Shown here in pieces: positions 27,412 through 36,814 of a stretch of DNA of 64,000 bases (its first letter is position 1; the number at the start of each line of letters is the position of its first letter). Position numbers and translations under genes: made by a program. Below the pieces are notes generated by a model. It had not been told where the DNA came from and ran no database searches. It saw nothing but the letters and a program-made list of their open reading frames with translations. The DNA is from Bacillus salacetis (GTDB lineage Bacteria > Bacillota > Bacilli > Bacillales > Bacillaceae_B): NCBI RefSeq assembly GCF_003581585.1, contig NZ_QXIR01000005.1, positions 1 to 64,000 of the forward strand, in the 5' to 3' direction.

Positions 27412-28512
27412 TTGCCTTTGAAAAAATCTACTCCAGACTTCATTCTGATTGTTGTAACTCTTTCTTTGCTGGCTCTCGGGCTGATCATGGTTTACAGCGC
27501 GAGCGCGGTTTGGGCAGATTACAAATTCGATGATACCTTTTTCTTCGCAAAAAGACAGATGCTTTTTGCAGGGGTTGGGGTTCTGGCTATGTTTTTTATC
27601 ATGAATGTCGATTATTGGACATGGAGAACCTGGGGGAAAGTAATTATAATCGTTTGCTTTGTGCTTTTGGTGCTTGTTCTCATACCGGGTGTCGGGGTTC
27701 TCAGAAACGGTTCGCGCAGCTGGATTGGAGTCGGTGCTTTTTCGATTCAGCCGTCTGAATTCATGAAAATTGCAATGATTGCTTTCCTTGCAAAGTTTTT
27801 ATCGGAAAATCAGAAGTACATAACTTCTTTCCGTAAGGGTCTGGTCCCTTCGCTGTTTCTTGTCTTCACAGCCTTTGGGATGATCATGCTTCAGCCTGAT
27901 TTGGGGACAGGCACTGTCATGGTTGGAACGGCTGTAGTAATGGTATTCATCGCTGGAGCCAAAATCAGCCATTTCGCTATGATGGGGCTTGCTGGTCTTG
28001 CCGGTTTTGCTGGCTTGGTGCTGTCTGCACCATACCGGATGGAACGGATTACATCATTTCTGGATCCATGGGAAGATCCATTGGGGAGCGGGTTTCAAAT
28101 GATTCAGTCCCTTTATGCGATTGGTCCGGGGGGGCTTCTTGGTTTGGGACTTGGCGAGAGCAGGCAGAAGTTCTTTTATCTGCCCGAACCGCAAAATGAT
28201 TTCATATTTGCAATCCTGGCCGAAGAATTAGGTTTCATCGGCGGGAGCCTGGTTCTGCTCTTATTTTCACTCCTCCTATGGAGAGGTATTCGCATAGCGC
28301 TTGGGGCTCCCGATCTATATGGAAGCTTCCTGGCAGTCGGGATTGTCTCAATGATAGCGATTCAGGTGATGATCAACGTGGGGGTTGTGACCGGCTTGAT
28401 GCCAGTAACCGGCATCACCCTTCCGTTTTTGAGTTATGGAGGTTCATCCTTGACTCTGATGCTGCTTGCAGTTGGAGTATTATTGAACATCAGCAGATAT
28501 TCAAGATATTAA
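27412..28512 (+). CDS. spoVE: Stage V sporulation protein E (SEDS glycosyltransferase)
   Basis: A ten-helix SEDS-family peptidoglycan polymerase that makes spore cortex with SpoVD. Strong matches to B. subtilis SpoVE include VYSASAVWADYKFDD, NGSRSWIGVGAFSIQPSEFMK and the C-terminal FLSYGGSSL. The frame opens at TTG 27367, but TTG 27412 (6 nt after GAGGTG) gives the 366-residue B. subtilis length and the (M)PLKKSTPDF start. It is followed by a terminator instead of murG. Confidence 0.94.
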   Translation: MPLKKSTPDFILIVVTLSLLALGLIMVYSASAVWADYKFDDTFFFAKRQMLFAGVGVLAMFFIMNVDYWTWRTWGKVIIIVCFVLLVLVLIPGVGVLRNGSRSWIGVGAFSIQPSEFMKIAMIAFLAKFLSENQKYITSFRKGLVPSLFLVFTAFGMIMLQPDLGTGTVMVGTAVVMVFIAGAKISHFAMMGLAGLAGFAGLVLSAPYRMERITSFLDPWEDPLGSGFQMIQSLYAIGPGGLLGLGLGESRQKFFYLPEPQNDFIFAILAEELGFIGGSLVLLLFSLLLWRGIRIALGAPDLYGSFLAVGIVSMIAIQVMINVGVVTGLMPVTGITLPFLSYGGSSLTLMLLAVGVLLNISRYSRY

Positions 28513-28520
28513 AAGCGAAG

Positions 28521-28555
28521 ACCGGAATGCAGATGATACTGCGTTTCGGTTTTTT
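28521..28555 (+). terminator. Terminator directly after spoVE
   Basis: A 12-bp stem (ACCGGAATGCAG with CTGCGTTTCGGT, two G-T wobbles) with a 6-nt loop runs straight into TTTTT, 8 bp after the spoVE stop. Confidence 0.88.
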
Positions 28556-29145
28556 GTATGATAAAAAAAGGAAGAGCGGAAGGCGGGAATTTCCAGGTCA
28601 GGATGAAGGGAAGGACTTGAAAAGGTATGAATCTATTCAGTGTCCTGGAATCATCTCTCGGGCATATGAAATCAGCATGCGGAAGCACCTCCTGTCTGTA
28701 TGGAGCTGAATGGCCGCTGCTGCTTTATATGTAACAAAATCATAATCTATTTACATTTCAATGACATTCTGATAATCGCTGCCCGTGTGAGTTTAATATA
28801 TAGTAGTATAGGGAATACGCTGAGAGGCCTTGCTTTTAGGGGATAATCTCGACCCCTTATAATTTTGTGGAATATTCTGGGGTTTTTCTGTATGAAAAGC
28901 AGAAAACCGCCCTTTGGTGCGTTCTGCATATACAAAAAATAGAAAAATATTGTGAAAATAATCGTCTACCCTCTTTAATCATCTTTTCCCTTCATATAAA
29001 ATAAAGGTATTGCTAAGAAAATCGAAAGCTCTGATTTCATACAGGTCAAACAGATGTAACCACAAAATGAGAAAATGATTTTTACATAAAGGAATAGGAC
29101 AAGCCTTTCCTTGTGCGGTATGGAAATTGGAGGGAAAAGAAAATT
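28556..29145. other. 590-bp gap where murG and murB would be expected
   Basis: No open frame on either strand resembles MurG or MurB, and I see no remnant of the MurG glycine-rich N-terminus. The stretch is AT-rich past 28700 and probably carries the promoter for divIB, but I could not identify a clear -35/-10 pair. Confidence 0.6.
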
Positions 29146-29934
29146 ATGGACAAGGGAAAAATTGTGTCCTTGGAGGAACGTATACCGAAACTGAAACAAC
29201 ACCGAAAGAAAAAAGCAAATCGCAGACTTATATTTTTACTGTCTCTTTTTCTTTTGCTGATTCTGACAGTGGTTTATTTCCAGTCTTCATTAAGCCAGGT
29301 AAAGAATATCAAGGTAACCGGGAATCACCTGGTTTCCAAAGAACTGGTCCTTGGTAAGATATCGATTGCAGAAGGAATGAACGTTTGGAGTGTCGACAGG
29401 TCAAAGACGGAAAAGGAACTTGAAAAAATCCCTGAAATCTCGGGGGCTGAAGTGAAGCTGCAGCTTCCAAACACTGTAGCAGTAAAGATAAAGGAATTTG
29501 AAAAAGCAGCCTACTTGATCAATGAGTCCCGCTTTTATCCCATCCTTGAAAATGGTGACCGCCTTGACTCAAGGGAACTATCTTCACTTCCCACTGATGC
29601 TCCCATACTGATAGGATTTAAAGAGGACGCTGTTCTAAAAGAGATGGTGACAGAACTGAAGGGACTGCCTGCGGAAATCAAGAACTCCATCTCTGAAATT
29701 GTTCTTTCTCCAAAAAAAACTGACCCGTACCATGTGTCCTTATATATGAATGATGGGTATGAAGTCAGTGCTTCCATCAGGACTTTTTCTGAAAAGATGG
29801 TTCATTATCCTTCCATCGTCAGCCAGCTTGACGAATCATCCAAAGGAGTCATAGACTTGGAAGTCGGCTCTTATTTCAGGGAATATGATACGGAAGGAGA
29901 AGCAGGAAGTAATGAAGATGAAAGTGAAAGTTAG
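29146..29934 (+). CDS. divIB: Cell division protein DivIB (FtsQ)
   Basis: A 262-residue bitopic division protein. It has a charged cytoplasmic tail (about 1-28), one transmembrane helix (LIFLLSLFLLLILTVVYF), an external POTRA domain beginning VKNIKVTGNHLVSKELV, the beta domain, and an acidic tail. It holds FtsL and DivIC in the divisome. The frame extends upstream to 29113, but ATG 29146 has GGAGGG eleven nt before it and gives the B. subtilis length. It overlaps ylxW by 23 bp. Confidence 0.94.
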   Translation: MDKGKIVSLEERIPKLKQHRKKKANRRLIFLLSLFLLLILTVVYFQSSLSQVKNIKVTGNHLVSKELVLGKISIAEGMNVWSVDRSKTEKELEKIPEISGAEVKLQLPNTVAVKIKEFEKAAYLINESRFYPILENGDRLDSRELSSLPTDAPILIGFKEDAVLKEMVTELKGLPAEIKNSISEIVLSPKKTDPYHVSLYMNDGYEVSASIRTFSEKMVHYPSIVSQLDESSKGVIDLEVGSYFREYDTEGEAGSNEDESES

Positions 29935-30619
29935 GCATGTTACCTTATCCCTGGTCTGTTTGGTCCTGGGTTTTATTCTGGCTTTTTCTTACAGCCTTGC
30001 CAATTCTGAAAAAAAGGAGAGGGCACAGCTGACCGATGGACAGTGGCAAAGGGAAGATAAGCTCCGAAGCCAGCTCATAGGTTTCCAGGAAAATAATTCC
30101 GACTTGCAGAATGAAGTATATGAAAAACAGCAAAAAGTCGTAGACATTGAAAAGGAACTGTCCCAGGAGAAACAAATTTACTTTAATCTGGCTGAAGATG
30201 CAGAAAAGTACAGGATGTTCCTGGGGAAAGTGAAAGTGGAGGGTCCCGGAGTTAGTGTGACATTATCGGATTCCCAATATAACCCGGATGACCCCAATGT
30301 AAATAATTATATTGTCCATGAGCACCATGTATACAAAGTCATTAATGAAATGTATATTGCCGGAGCTTCTGCGGTGGCGATTAACGGCCAAAGACTCAAG
30401 CACGATTCATATATCCTGTGCACGGGGCCGGTAATCACAGTTGACGGGGTTACTTACAGTGCGCCATTTGAAATAACGTCAATCGGCGATCCTGAAGTGT
30501 TATCCTCTGCGTTGAATTTGACCGGCGGTGTCAAGGATCAATTAGTGAATGAAAATATTGATTTCAGTCTCAAAAAGGAAAATAAGTTGGTTTTTGAACC
30601 AATTATCAGTGAATCATAA
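29912..30619 (+). CDS. ylxW: DUF881 family protein YlxW
   Basis: A 235-residue membrane-anchored DUF881 protein. It has one N-terminal helix (LSLVCLVLGFILAFSYSLA), a coiled coil (about 30-90), and an external domain with GPGVSVTLSD and GASAVAINGQRL. The function is unknown; it is conserved next to divIB and related to YlxX. The start ATG 29912 lies inside the 3' end of divIB. Confidence 0.9.
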   Translation: MKMKVKVRHVTLSLVCLVLGFILAFSYSLANSEKKERAQLTDGQWQREDKLRSQLIGFQENNSDLQNEVYEKQQKVVDIEKELSQEKQIYFNLAEDAEKYRMFLGKVKVEGPGVSVTLSDSQYNPDDPNVNNYIVHEHHVYKVINEMYIAGASAVAINGQRLKHDSYILCTGPVITVDGVTYSAPFEITSIGDPEVLSSALNLTGGVKDQLVNENIDFSLKKENKLVFEPIISES

Positions 30620-30667
30620 GGCGGTATGCCCCTGTGTAGTGGAAAATAGAAAGCAAGGTGAGCAAGG

Positions 30668-31384
30668 GTGGGCAATAAAGTCAGCTTTACTCTTATTACC
30701 CTGATTATCGGATTCATGGTGGCTGTTCAGTTTCAGACAGTCCAGGAGCCTGTTATCAGGGATACCAGGGATATTTGGGAATTAAGAGAAGCCATTGAAA
30801 AAGAAAAGGATATTCATTCGGGTCTCCTTAAGGAAATGCAGTCCATTGATGAGAAACTGGAGAAATATGAAACGGAAAGGCAGACGAGCCAGGAACAAGC
30901 TTTGAGGGATACTCTTGAGGAGCTTAAACTGGAAGCGGGCCTGCTTGAAAAAAGCGGTCCCGGCCTGGTACTGACAGTCGAACCTTCTCTTGAAGAGGTG
31001 CTGTTGGGCACAAAGGTTAAATCCGTTTCCCCCGACCTTCTTGAAAGGCTTGTGAATGAGTTGAACCAGTATGGGGCCAAGGAAATATCCATTGACGGCC
31101 GCCGGCTGATAAACACTTCAGTAATAAGGGATATTAATGGGGAAACCAAAATTGACGGGTATTCGATAAACACTGTCCCATTTGAAATCAGGGTTTTGAC
31201 CAAAGACTTGAAGGAGGCTCAGGACCTTCAGAACAGGATGCAGGTTTCCCGGGCAATAGAAGATTTCTTCATAGATAATTTGACTGTCAATATAGGGTCC
31301 CCAATGGATAATCTTACTGTTCCGGCATACGGGGACACTATCAGGATCCGGTATATGGAACCTGTGGCAGAAGGAGGGAATTAA
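30668..31384 (+). CDS. ylxX: DUF881 family protein YlxX
   Basis: A 238-residue paralogue of the preceding gene, with the same plan: an N-terminal membrane anchor, a coiled coil (about 35-75), and a DUF881 domain with SGPGLVLTVE, GAKEISIDGRRL and YSINTVPFEI. Function unknown. The start is GTG 30668 after AAGGTGAGCAAGG. It sits 48 bp after ylxW and 4 bp before sbp. Confidence 0.9.
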   Translation: MGNKVSFTLITLIIGFMVAVQFQTVQEPVIRDTRDIWELREAIEKEKDIHSGLLKEMQSIDEKLEKYETERQTSQEQALRDTLEELKLEAGLLEKSGPGLVLTVEPSLEEVLLGTKVKSVSPDLLERLVNELNQYGAKEISIDGRRLINTSVIRDINGETKIDGYSINTVPFEIRVLTKDLKEAQDLQNRMQVSRAIEDFFIDNLTVNIGSPMDNLTVPAYGDTIRIRYMEPVAEGGN

Positions 31385-31388
31385 CAGA

Positions 31389-31751
31389 ATGTGGCTGCCC
31401 GTTTTAGGGTTGCTGCTAGGAGTGATCCTTGGATTGCTTACCGATATCAGGATTCCAGATGAATATTCAAACTACTTATCCATTGCGGTATTAGCAGCTC
31501 TCGATACATTGTTTGGTGGGATAAGGGCCCACCTGCAAAATATTTATGATGATAAAGTATTTGTTTCAGGTTTTTTCTTTAATATTCTTCTTGCTGCAAG
31601 TTTGGCTTTTCTAGGTGTCCATCTTGGTGTAGACTTATATCTAGCGGCCGTTTTCGCTTTTGGAGTGAGACTATTTCAAAATATTGCGGTCATCCGGAGG
31701 ATTTTGATTAGTAATTGGAGCACAAATAGTGAAAAAAAAGAAAAAAATTGA
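31389..31751 (+). CDS. sbp: Small basic protein Sbp (DUF1290)
   Basis: A 120-residue membrane protein with about four hydrophobic segments. It starts MWLPVLGLLLGVILGLL and has the conserved FGGIRAHLQNIYDDKVFVSG loop. It is conserved between ylxX and ftsA in Bacilli; its role is unknown. The site AAGGAGGGAATTAACAG before the ATG overlaps the end of ylxX. Confidence 0.92.
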   Translation: MWLPVLGLLLGVILGLLTDIRIPDEYSNYLSIAVLAALDTLFGGIRAHLQNIYDDKVFVSGFFFNILLAASLAFLGVHLGVDLYLAAVFAFGVRLFQNIAVIRRILISNWSTNSEKKEKN

Positions 31752-31756
31752 AATTT

Positions 31757-31784
31757 TAAAAGGGAATCTTTTATAAGCGACGAA
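31757..31784 (+). promoter_or_regulatory. Candidate SigH promoter of ftsA-ftsZ
   Basis: AAAAGGGAAT (31757-31766) and GCGACGAAT (31776-31784) fit the SigH pattern (AGGAWWW, then a GAAT -10 core), 85 bp before ftsA. B. subtilis ftsAZ has a SigH promoter in the same place that is used early in sporulation. The match was judged by eye. Confidence 0.5.
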
Positions 31785-31868
31785 TATTTTTATAAGATAT
31801 ACTTGAAACTCAACTTTAAATCAATTTGTTGTTCTAAAATACATAAGAATTGAAGGAGGTGCCACAGA

Positions 31869-33164
31869 GTGAACAGCAATGAAATTTTTGTAAGTCTAGA
31901 CATCGGTACATCCACAGTGAAAGTGATCATTGGAGAAATGTCCAATGATTCTTTGAACATCATCGGTGTCGGAAATGTGAAATCACAAGGAATCAGAAAA
32001 GGTTCCATTGTGGATATTGATGAAACTGTTCAATCGATCAAAAAGGCCGTCGAACAAGCTGAAAGGATGGTCGGTATTAACATCAACCAGGTAATCGTCG
32101 GGATTCCTGGAAACGGAGTAGCACTGCAAGCATGTCACGGGGTAGTGGCTGTCTCTAGTGAGAATAGAGAAATTACAGATGAAGATGTGGCACGTGTAAT
32201 GGATGCGGCGCAGGTCATCTCAATACCTCCCGAACGGGAGATTGTAAATGTGATCCCTAAACAATTCATCGTTGACGGGCTGGATGAAATTACAGATCCC
32301 AGGGGGATGATTGGTGTCAGGCTTGAGATGGAAGGGACGATCATAACAGGTTCAAAGACACTATTACATAATACTTTACGCTGTGTTGAAAAAGCGGGTC
32401 TGGAAATAATGGACATCGTCCTGCAGCCTTTGGCGTCAGGTTCGATTGCCCTTTCCAAGGATGAACAAAGCCTTGGTGCCGCATTGATCGATATCGGCGG
32501 AGGATCCACTACAATTGCTGTGTTCGAACATGGACATATCAGAGCTGCGTCAGTCCTGCCGATAGGAGGGGAACATATCACAAAAGACCTGTCCATCGGA
32601 CTCAGGACATCAACTGAGGATGCTGAGATGATCAAAGTGAAGTATGGCCATGCTTTTTATGATCATGCCTCTGAAGATGAAGTGTTCAGTGTACCGATTA
32701 TCGGCAGTGATCAGCACCAGCAATTTAATCAGCTTGAAATTTCTGATATTATAGAAGCTAGATTAGAAGAAATATTCGATATGATTGGACATGAGCTAAG
32801 AAGGATGGGTGTCCATGACTTGCCTGGCGGATATGTTTTGACTGGTGGAATCGCGAATCTTCCGGGAGTGCTTGAATTGGCACAGCTGGTCTTCCAGAAT
32901 CGCGTAAGGGTCGCGGTACCTGATTACATTGGTGTCCGCGAACCACAATACACCACGTCTGTAGGGCTGATAAAGTATGCTCATAAAAATGCTAGATTAC
33001 AAGGGAGAAACGTAAGTGCCTCTCCTGTTCCTGCAGAGCCTGTTGAAAAGCGGACTGTTAAGAAGCCTGAACAGACTGAGAAACCAAAACCCAAACCGGA
33101 CAAGCCAAATGACGAAAAAGTGTCATCGAAGATGAAGAAATTTTTCGGCTACTTTTTTGAATAG
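31869..33164 (+). CDS. ftsA: Cell division protein FtsA
   Basis: Actin-like ATPase that tethers FtsZ to the membrane. The 431-residue sequence shows the phosphate-1 motif [16 protein letters not shown] near residue 8, the [16 protein letters not shown] phosphate-2 site, and [13 protein letters not shown] basic Pro/Lys-rich linker leads to a short C-terminal amphipathic membrane-binding helix ([11 protein letters not shown]). The start is GTG 31869 behind GAAGGAGGTG. ftsZ follows after 41 bp. Confidence 0.96.
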   Translation: MNSNEIFVSLDIGTSTVKVIIGEMSNDSLNIIGVGNVKSQGIRKGSIVDIDETVQSIKKAVEQAERMVGININQVIVGIPGNGVALQACHGVVAVSSENREITDEDVARVMDAAQVISIPPEREIVNVIPKQFIVDGLDEITDPRGMIGVRLEMEGTIITGSKTLLHNTLRCVEKAGLEIMDIVLQPLASGSIALSKDEQSLGAALIDIGGGSTTIAVFEHGHIRAASVLPIGGEHITKDLSIGLRTSTEDAEMIKVKYGHAFYDHASEDEVFSVPIIGSDQHQQFNQLEISDIIEARLEEIFDMIGHELRRMGVHDLPGGYVLTGGIANLPGVLELAQLVFQNRVRVAVPDYIGVREPQYTTSVGLIKYAHKNARLQGRNVSASPVPAEPVEKRTVKKPEQTEKPKPKPDKPNDEKVSSKMKKFFGYFFE

Positions 33165-33205
33165 CTTCAAATAGGTTGAGAATCGAGGAATTAGGAGGAT
33201 GTTTC

Positions 33206-34360
33206 ATGTTAGAGTTTGATACAAATTTAGATTCATTAGCCACCATAAAAGTAATCGGGGTAGGAGGCGGCGGAAATAACGCCGTCAATCGAATGATTGA
33301 GCATGGTGTTCAAGGTGTAGAATTTATCGCGGTTAATACAGATGCGCAAGCATTGAACTTATCTAAAGCAGAAATCAAGATGCAAATTGGCGGTAAGCTT
33401 ACAAGGGGCCTTGGAGCAGGCGCAAACCCAGAAGTTGGGAAAAAAGCTGCTGAAGAAAGCAAAGAACAGATCGAAGAAGCACTTAAAGGTGCAGACATGG
33501 TATTCGTAACTGCTGGAATGGGTGGAGGTACCGGAACTGGTGCAGCTCCTGTAATTGCAGGGATTGCTAAGGAAATCGGTGCTTTGACTGTAGGTGTCGT
33601 AACCCGTCCATTCACCTTTGAAGGAAGAAAGCGTTCAACACAGGCAAGCGGAGGAATCAGCGCCATGAAGGATGCGGTTGATACTTTGATCGTCATCCCG
33701 AATGACCGCCTGCTTGAGATCGTTGATAAAAGCACTCCAATGCTTGAAGCCTTCCGTGAGGCAGATAACGTGTTGCGTCAGGGTGTTCAGGGTATTTCCG
33801 ACTTGATTGCAACTCCGGGCCTTATCAACCTTGACTTTGCTGACGTGAAGACGATTATGTCCAACAAAGGGTCTGCCCTTATGGGAATCGGTGCTGCATC
33901 CGGAGAGAACCGTGCAACCGAAGCAGCGAAGAAGGCAATCTCCAGTCCATTGCTTGAAACTTCACTCGATGGTGCTCAAGGTGTCTTGATGAATATCACT
34001 GGAGGCACGAACCTCTCCCTTTATGAAGTTCAGGAGGCAGCTGATATTGTAGCATCTGCATCTGATCAGGAAGTTAATATGATCTTTGGTTCTGTCATCA
34101 ATGAAGAACTTAAAGATGATATCGTCGTTACAGTAATTGCGACAGGTTTCAACGAAGAAGCAGTCCAGCCTAAACAAACAAGACCTTCATTTGGCGGAAT
34201 GAAGCCGAACAATAACAATGCAGCACAGCAGCAGGCTCCTAAGCGTGAACAGAAAAGAGAGGAACCGCAGCAGCAGGAACCTTCCCGTACAAGCAGCCAG
34301 GGTGCGGAAGAAACATTGGATATCCCTACATTCCTGCGAAATCGTAACCGCCGCAGATAA
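33206..34360 (+). CDS. ftsZ: Cell division protein FtsZ
   Basis: Tubulin-like GTPase forming the Z ring. The 384-residue protein has the GTP-binding loop [13 protein letters not shown] near 104-116, NTDAQAL, and the T7-loop region [12 protein letters not shown] Gln/Pro-rich linker and the C-terminal peptide [14 protein letters not shown] bind FtsA and SepF. The frame opens at TTG 33176, but ATG 33206 follows TTAGGAGGAT and gives the standard MLEFDTNLD start. A terminator follows. Confidence 0.97.
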   Translation: MLEFDTNLDSLATIKVIGVGGGGNNAVNRMIEHGVQGVEFIAVNTDAQALNLSKAEIKMQIGGKLTRGLGAGANPEVGKKAAEESKEQIEEALKGADMVFVTAGMGGGTGTGAAPVIAGIAKEIGALTVGVVTRPFTFEGRKRSTQASGGISAMKDAVDTLIVIPNDRLLEIVDKSTPMLEAFREADNVLRQGVQGISDLIATPGLINLDFADVKTIMSNKGSALMGIGAASGENRATEAAKKAISSPLLETSLDGAQGVLMNITGGTNLSLYEVQEAADIVASASDQEVNMIFGSVINEELKDDIVVTVIATGFNEEAVQPKQTRPSFGGMKPNNNNAAQQQAPKREQKREEPQQQEPSRTSSQGAEETLDIPTFLRNRNRRR

Positions 34361-34370
34361 TAGGTATACG

Positions 34371-34406
34371 AAAAGACTCAAGGACCATTTCCTTGAGTCT
34401 TTTTTT
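34371..34406 (+). terminator. Terminator after ftsZ
   Basis: A 13-bp perfect stem, AAAAGACTCAAGG with CCTTGAGTCTTTT around a 7-nt loop, plus further T residues, 11 bp after the ftsZ stop. Confidence 0.92.
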
Positions 34407-34410
34407 GTTT

Positions 34411-34588
34411 TAGGCTCTTTTCATAGACTTTGTTGCCATTTACAATAAATTTCAAATAAAGTCCTGGTAAATCGTCGTAAAAGCCCCGGTGAGCTGGGAT
34501 GAAAAGAGCTGCTCGTTCATTTTTCCAAAGTGAAACCTTTGAATACAAGGGAAAAATCTGGAAACTGGAATTTTTCCGAAAGCAACAA
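34411..34588 (+). repeat. Dispersed 178-bp repeat, copy 1 (after ftsZ)
   Basis: Begins TAGGCTCTTTTC inside the U-tract of the ftsZ terminator and ends near TTTTTCCGAAAGCAACAA. It aligns along its whole length with 36814-36992 after sigE, in the same orientation. Shared blocks include GTAAATCGTCGTAAAA, CCCGGTGAGC and GAGCTGCTCGTTC. An inverted repeat (GGCTCTTTTCAT with ATGAAAAGAGC) and a terminal hairpin around GGAAAAAT/ATTTTTCC suggest RNA structure. No coding frame is conserved between the copies. Confidence 0.85.
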
Positions 34589-34937
34589 TATATGCGGAAA
34601 CAGCCTTGTTTTAATAAGGCAATTCGAATAAGCCCTGCTTTCAGAGGGATACCAAAACCTGTTTTCCTGGGAGCCCGCGGCTTCTATTCCTAAATAAGAA
34701 TAGAGGCACTTTTCTTTCGTATTAAGCATGATTTTTCAATTGATTCCGATATTTTATCCATGGAATATGTTTCTATATTTCAGGAGAAGAATCTTTAATA
34801 ATTTCATAAATACGTAGTGTGTTATTTTTTTATTAAGGTGTGGCTGCAGAATTAGTGAGGGTTCGCCAGTCAGGGTCAGGAAGGGGTGCTCAGTATAAAG
34901 GGATTAGTTGAAACTGACAATGGTGCATAATTTTATT
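34589..34937. other. Non-coding stretch between the repeat and the spoIIG promoter region
   Basis: AT-rich, with no credible gene on either strand. An approximate inverted repeat around TCTATTCCTAAATAAGAATAGA (34682-34703) is the only structure noticed. Confidence 0.4.
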
Positions 34938-35023
34938 TGACAATATTCGAACGAGAGTATGAAAAGTTTCACTTCTTTGCATACAGAAAGTGACACACTT
35001 CCAGAGAGTATGTACGATATACT
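34938..35023 (+). promoter_or_regulatory. spoIIG promoter region with Spo0A box and 22-bp spacer
   Basis: A -35-like GTGACA (34990-34995) and a -10 TATACT (35018-35023) are separated by exactly 22 bp, the unusual spacing known for the Spo0A-activated spoIIG promoter of B. subtilis. About 90 bp above the presumed start, TTTGACA (34938-34944) differs by one base from the Spo0A box TTCGACA, near the known distal site. The proximal Spo0A boxes over the -35 are not obvious. Confidence 0.65.
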
Positions 35024-35066
35024 TCACATAACAGTCAGTAACAATCGACCAAAAGGAGGGAAAAGG

Positions 35067-35993
35067 TTGGTTCTGTACTTAGATGTCATTTGGCTATTAA
35101 ATTTTTTGATAGACAGTATATTGTTGATGATGACTGCACTATTTCTAAAAAGACATCTAAGGTGGTGGAGAATTTTTTCAGGTGGTTTTATCGGCTCTTT
35201 AATTGTATTGTTATCCTTTACTCCTTATGCCCATATCAGCGGTCATCCGTTAGCCAAATTATCTTTTTCGATCATAATGGTGCTTGCAGCATTTGGATTC
35301 AAAAGGTTTAGATTCTTTATTGGAAACCTGCTGATGCTCTACTTTTCCACCTTTCTAACCGGTGGAATTCTGATCGGGGTCCATTACTTCCTTAGTTTTG
35401 ATAACAACCTTCAATCTTCCATGTTTTTAGCTAGTGTAAAAGGATTTGGTGATCCAATCAGCTGGGTGTTTGTCATGTTCGCTCTGCCTTCCGCCTGGTA
35501 CTTTTCACGGAGCCGGGTAAGCAGTATTGAAACAGTGAATATCCAATATGATCAACTTGTCAATATAGAAGTTGAAATAAACGGGCTGAAGCTGGGTTTG
35601 AAGGGGTTGGTCGACAGCGGTAACCAGCTTTACGATCCACTTAGTAAAAGTCCTGTAATGCTGATTTCTTCGAGAGGTTTGGAAGAAGCGGTTCCAGAAG
35701 AAATCCTTCAACTTTCTGAAGATAATGAAGATATGATGAGTGGGAACCATTCGCTTTCCCCTGAATGGGAAGATCGTGTCCGCTTTATTCCTGCTCAGTC
35801 TGTTGGAAAGAAAAGCCAGCTTCTCATAGCTTTTAAGCCGGACACGATTGTTATTAAGAAAGGTGAACAAACTTGGCCATGCAAGAAGGGGTTGATTGTT
35901 TTTCAGAATATGGAATTTTCTGCAGACGGTACGTTCAATTCAATAGTCCATCCGAGGATGATGACAGCTCCTCCATTAAGAAACGTTTCTTAA
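35067..35993 (+). CDS. spoIIGA: Pro-SigE processing aspartic protease SpoIIGA
   Basis: Membrane-bound aspartic protease that removes the pro-sequence of SigE in the mother cell after a SpoIIR signal from the forespore. It has five N-terminal transmembrane helices (about 1-150) and a cytosolic protease domain with the catalytic DSG motif in GLVDSGNQL; the Asp is residue 183, the same number as in B. subtilis. The start is TTG 35067, six nt after AAGGAGGG, giving MVLYLDVIWLLNF and 308 aa. The open frame reaches back to 34959, but that part overlaps the promoter. sigE follows after 54 bp. Confidence 0.94.
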   Translation: MVLYLDVIWLLNFLIDSILLMMTALFLKRHLRWWRIFSGGFIGSLIVLLSFTPYAHISGHPLAKLSFSIIMVLAAFGFKRFRFFIGNLLMLYFSTFLTGGILIGVHYFLSFDNNLQSSMFLASVKGFGDPISWVFVMFALPSAWYFSRSRVSSIETVNIQYDQLVNIEVEINGLKLGLKGLVDSGNQLYDPLSKSPVMLISSRGLEEAVPEEILQLSEDNEDMMSGNHSLSPEWEDRVRFIPAQSVGKKSQLLIAFKPDTIVIKKGEQTWPCKKGLIVFQNMEFSADGTFNSIVHPRMMTAPPLRNVS

Positions 35994-36047
35994 TACTTTG
36001 CACTACTACTATACTCTTAATTCAACAAATTAGAAGGGGGAACTACA

Positions 36048-36767
36048 TTGAAAAATATACGGCTCAGACTTACATACTATTGGTATAAGCTTCTGATCAA
36101 GCTTGGAATCAAGACGGATGAAATATATTACATAGGCGGCAGTGAGGCACTTCCTCCTCCCCTTTCCAAAGAAGAAGAAGCGGTTCTGCTCAAAAAGCTT
36201 CCTAATGGGGACAAAACCGCACGCTCTCTCTTGATCGAAAGGAACCTAAGGCTTGTAGTGTATATTGCAAGGAAATTTGAAAATACCGGAATCAATATAG
36301 AAGATCTCATCAGTATCGGAACCATTGGTTTGATTAAAGCTGTTAACACCTTCAATCCCGAAAAGAAGATTAAATTAGCCACCTATGCGTCCAGATGTAT
36401 AGAAAATGAAATTCTGATGTATCTGAGGAGAAACAATAAAATACGGTCAGAAGTTTCCTTCGATGAACCATTGAATATTGATTGGGATGGAAATGAACTG
36501 CTGCTATCGGATGTTTTGGGCACTGAAGAAGACATCATCACAAAAGACCTGGAGGCGACAGTGGATAGGAAACTGTTGTTTAACGCCCTTACGGAACTGT
36601 CAGACAGGGAAAAACAAATAATGGAACTCAGATTCGGTTTGATGGGTGGTGAAGAAAAGACACAAAAGGATGTAGCGGATATGCTGGGGATTTCCCAATC
36701 CTATATTTCCAGATTAGAGAAACGAATCATTAAGCGATTGAAGAAAGAATTCAATAAAATGGTTTGA
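36048..36767 (+). CDS. sigE: RNA polymerase sigma-E factor (pro-SigE)
   Basis: First mother-cell-specific sigma factor of sporulation, made as an inactive precursor. At 239 residues it matches B. subtilis. The hydrophobic/basic pro-sequence (about 27 residues, [18 protein letters not shown]) is present, then region 2 ([21 protein letters not shown] ... [20 protein letters not shown]) and region 4 with the helix-turn-helix [18 protein letters not shown]. The start is TTG 36048 behind AGAAGGGGG. Cotranscribed with its protease spoIIGA. Confidence 0.97.
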   Translation: MKNIRLRLTYYWYKLLIKLGIKTDEIYYIGGSEALPPPLSKEEEAVLLKKLPNGDKTARSLLIERNLRLVVYIARKFENTGINIEDLISIGTIGLIKAVNTFNPEKKIKLATYASRCIENEILMYLRRNNKIRSEVSFDEPLNIDWDGNELLLSDVLGTEEDIITKDLEATVDRKLLFNALTELSDREKQIMELRFGLMGGEEKTQKDVADMLGISQSYISRLEKRIIKRLKKEFNKMV

Positions 36768-36779
36768 GGTTAGCGGCTG

Positions 36780-36814
36780 GAAGTGATTCTGAAATTGAAT
36801 CGCTTCTTTTTTTT
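36780..36814 (+). terminator. Terminator after sigE
   Basis: GAAGTGATTC pairs with GAATCGCTTC (10 bp, one wobble) around a 7-nt loop and is followed by eight T residues. Confidence 0.9.

Noticed and set aside
28278-28709. Frame overlapping the end of spoVE as a remnant of murG
   Set aside because: Its first part is an out-of-frame reading of spoVE, and the remainder has no MurG motifs such as the glycine-rich N-terminal loop.
34959-35066. N-terminal extension of SpoIIGA
   Set aside because: The extra 36 codons overlap the promoter -10 and lack a ribosome binding site; TTG 35067 has a strong site and gives the conserved start and Asp183 numbering.
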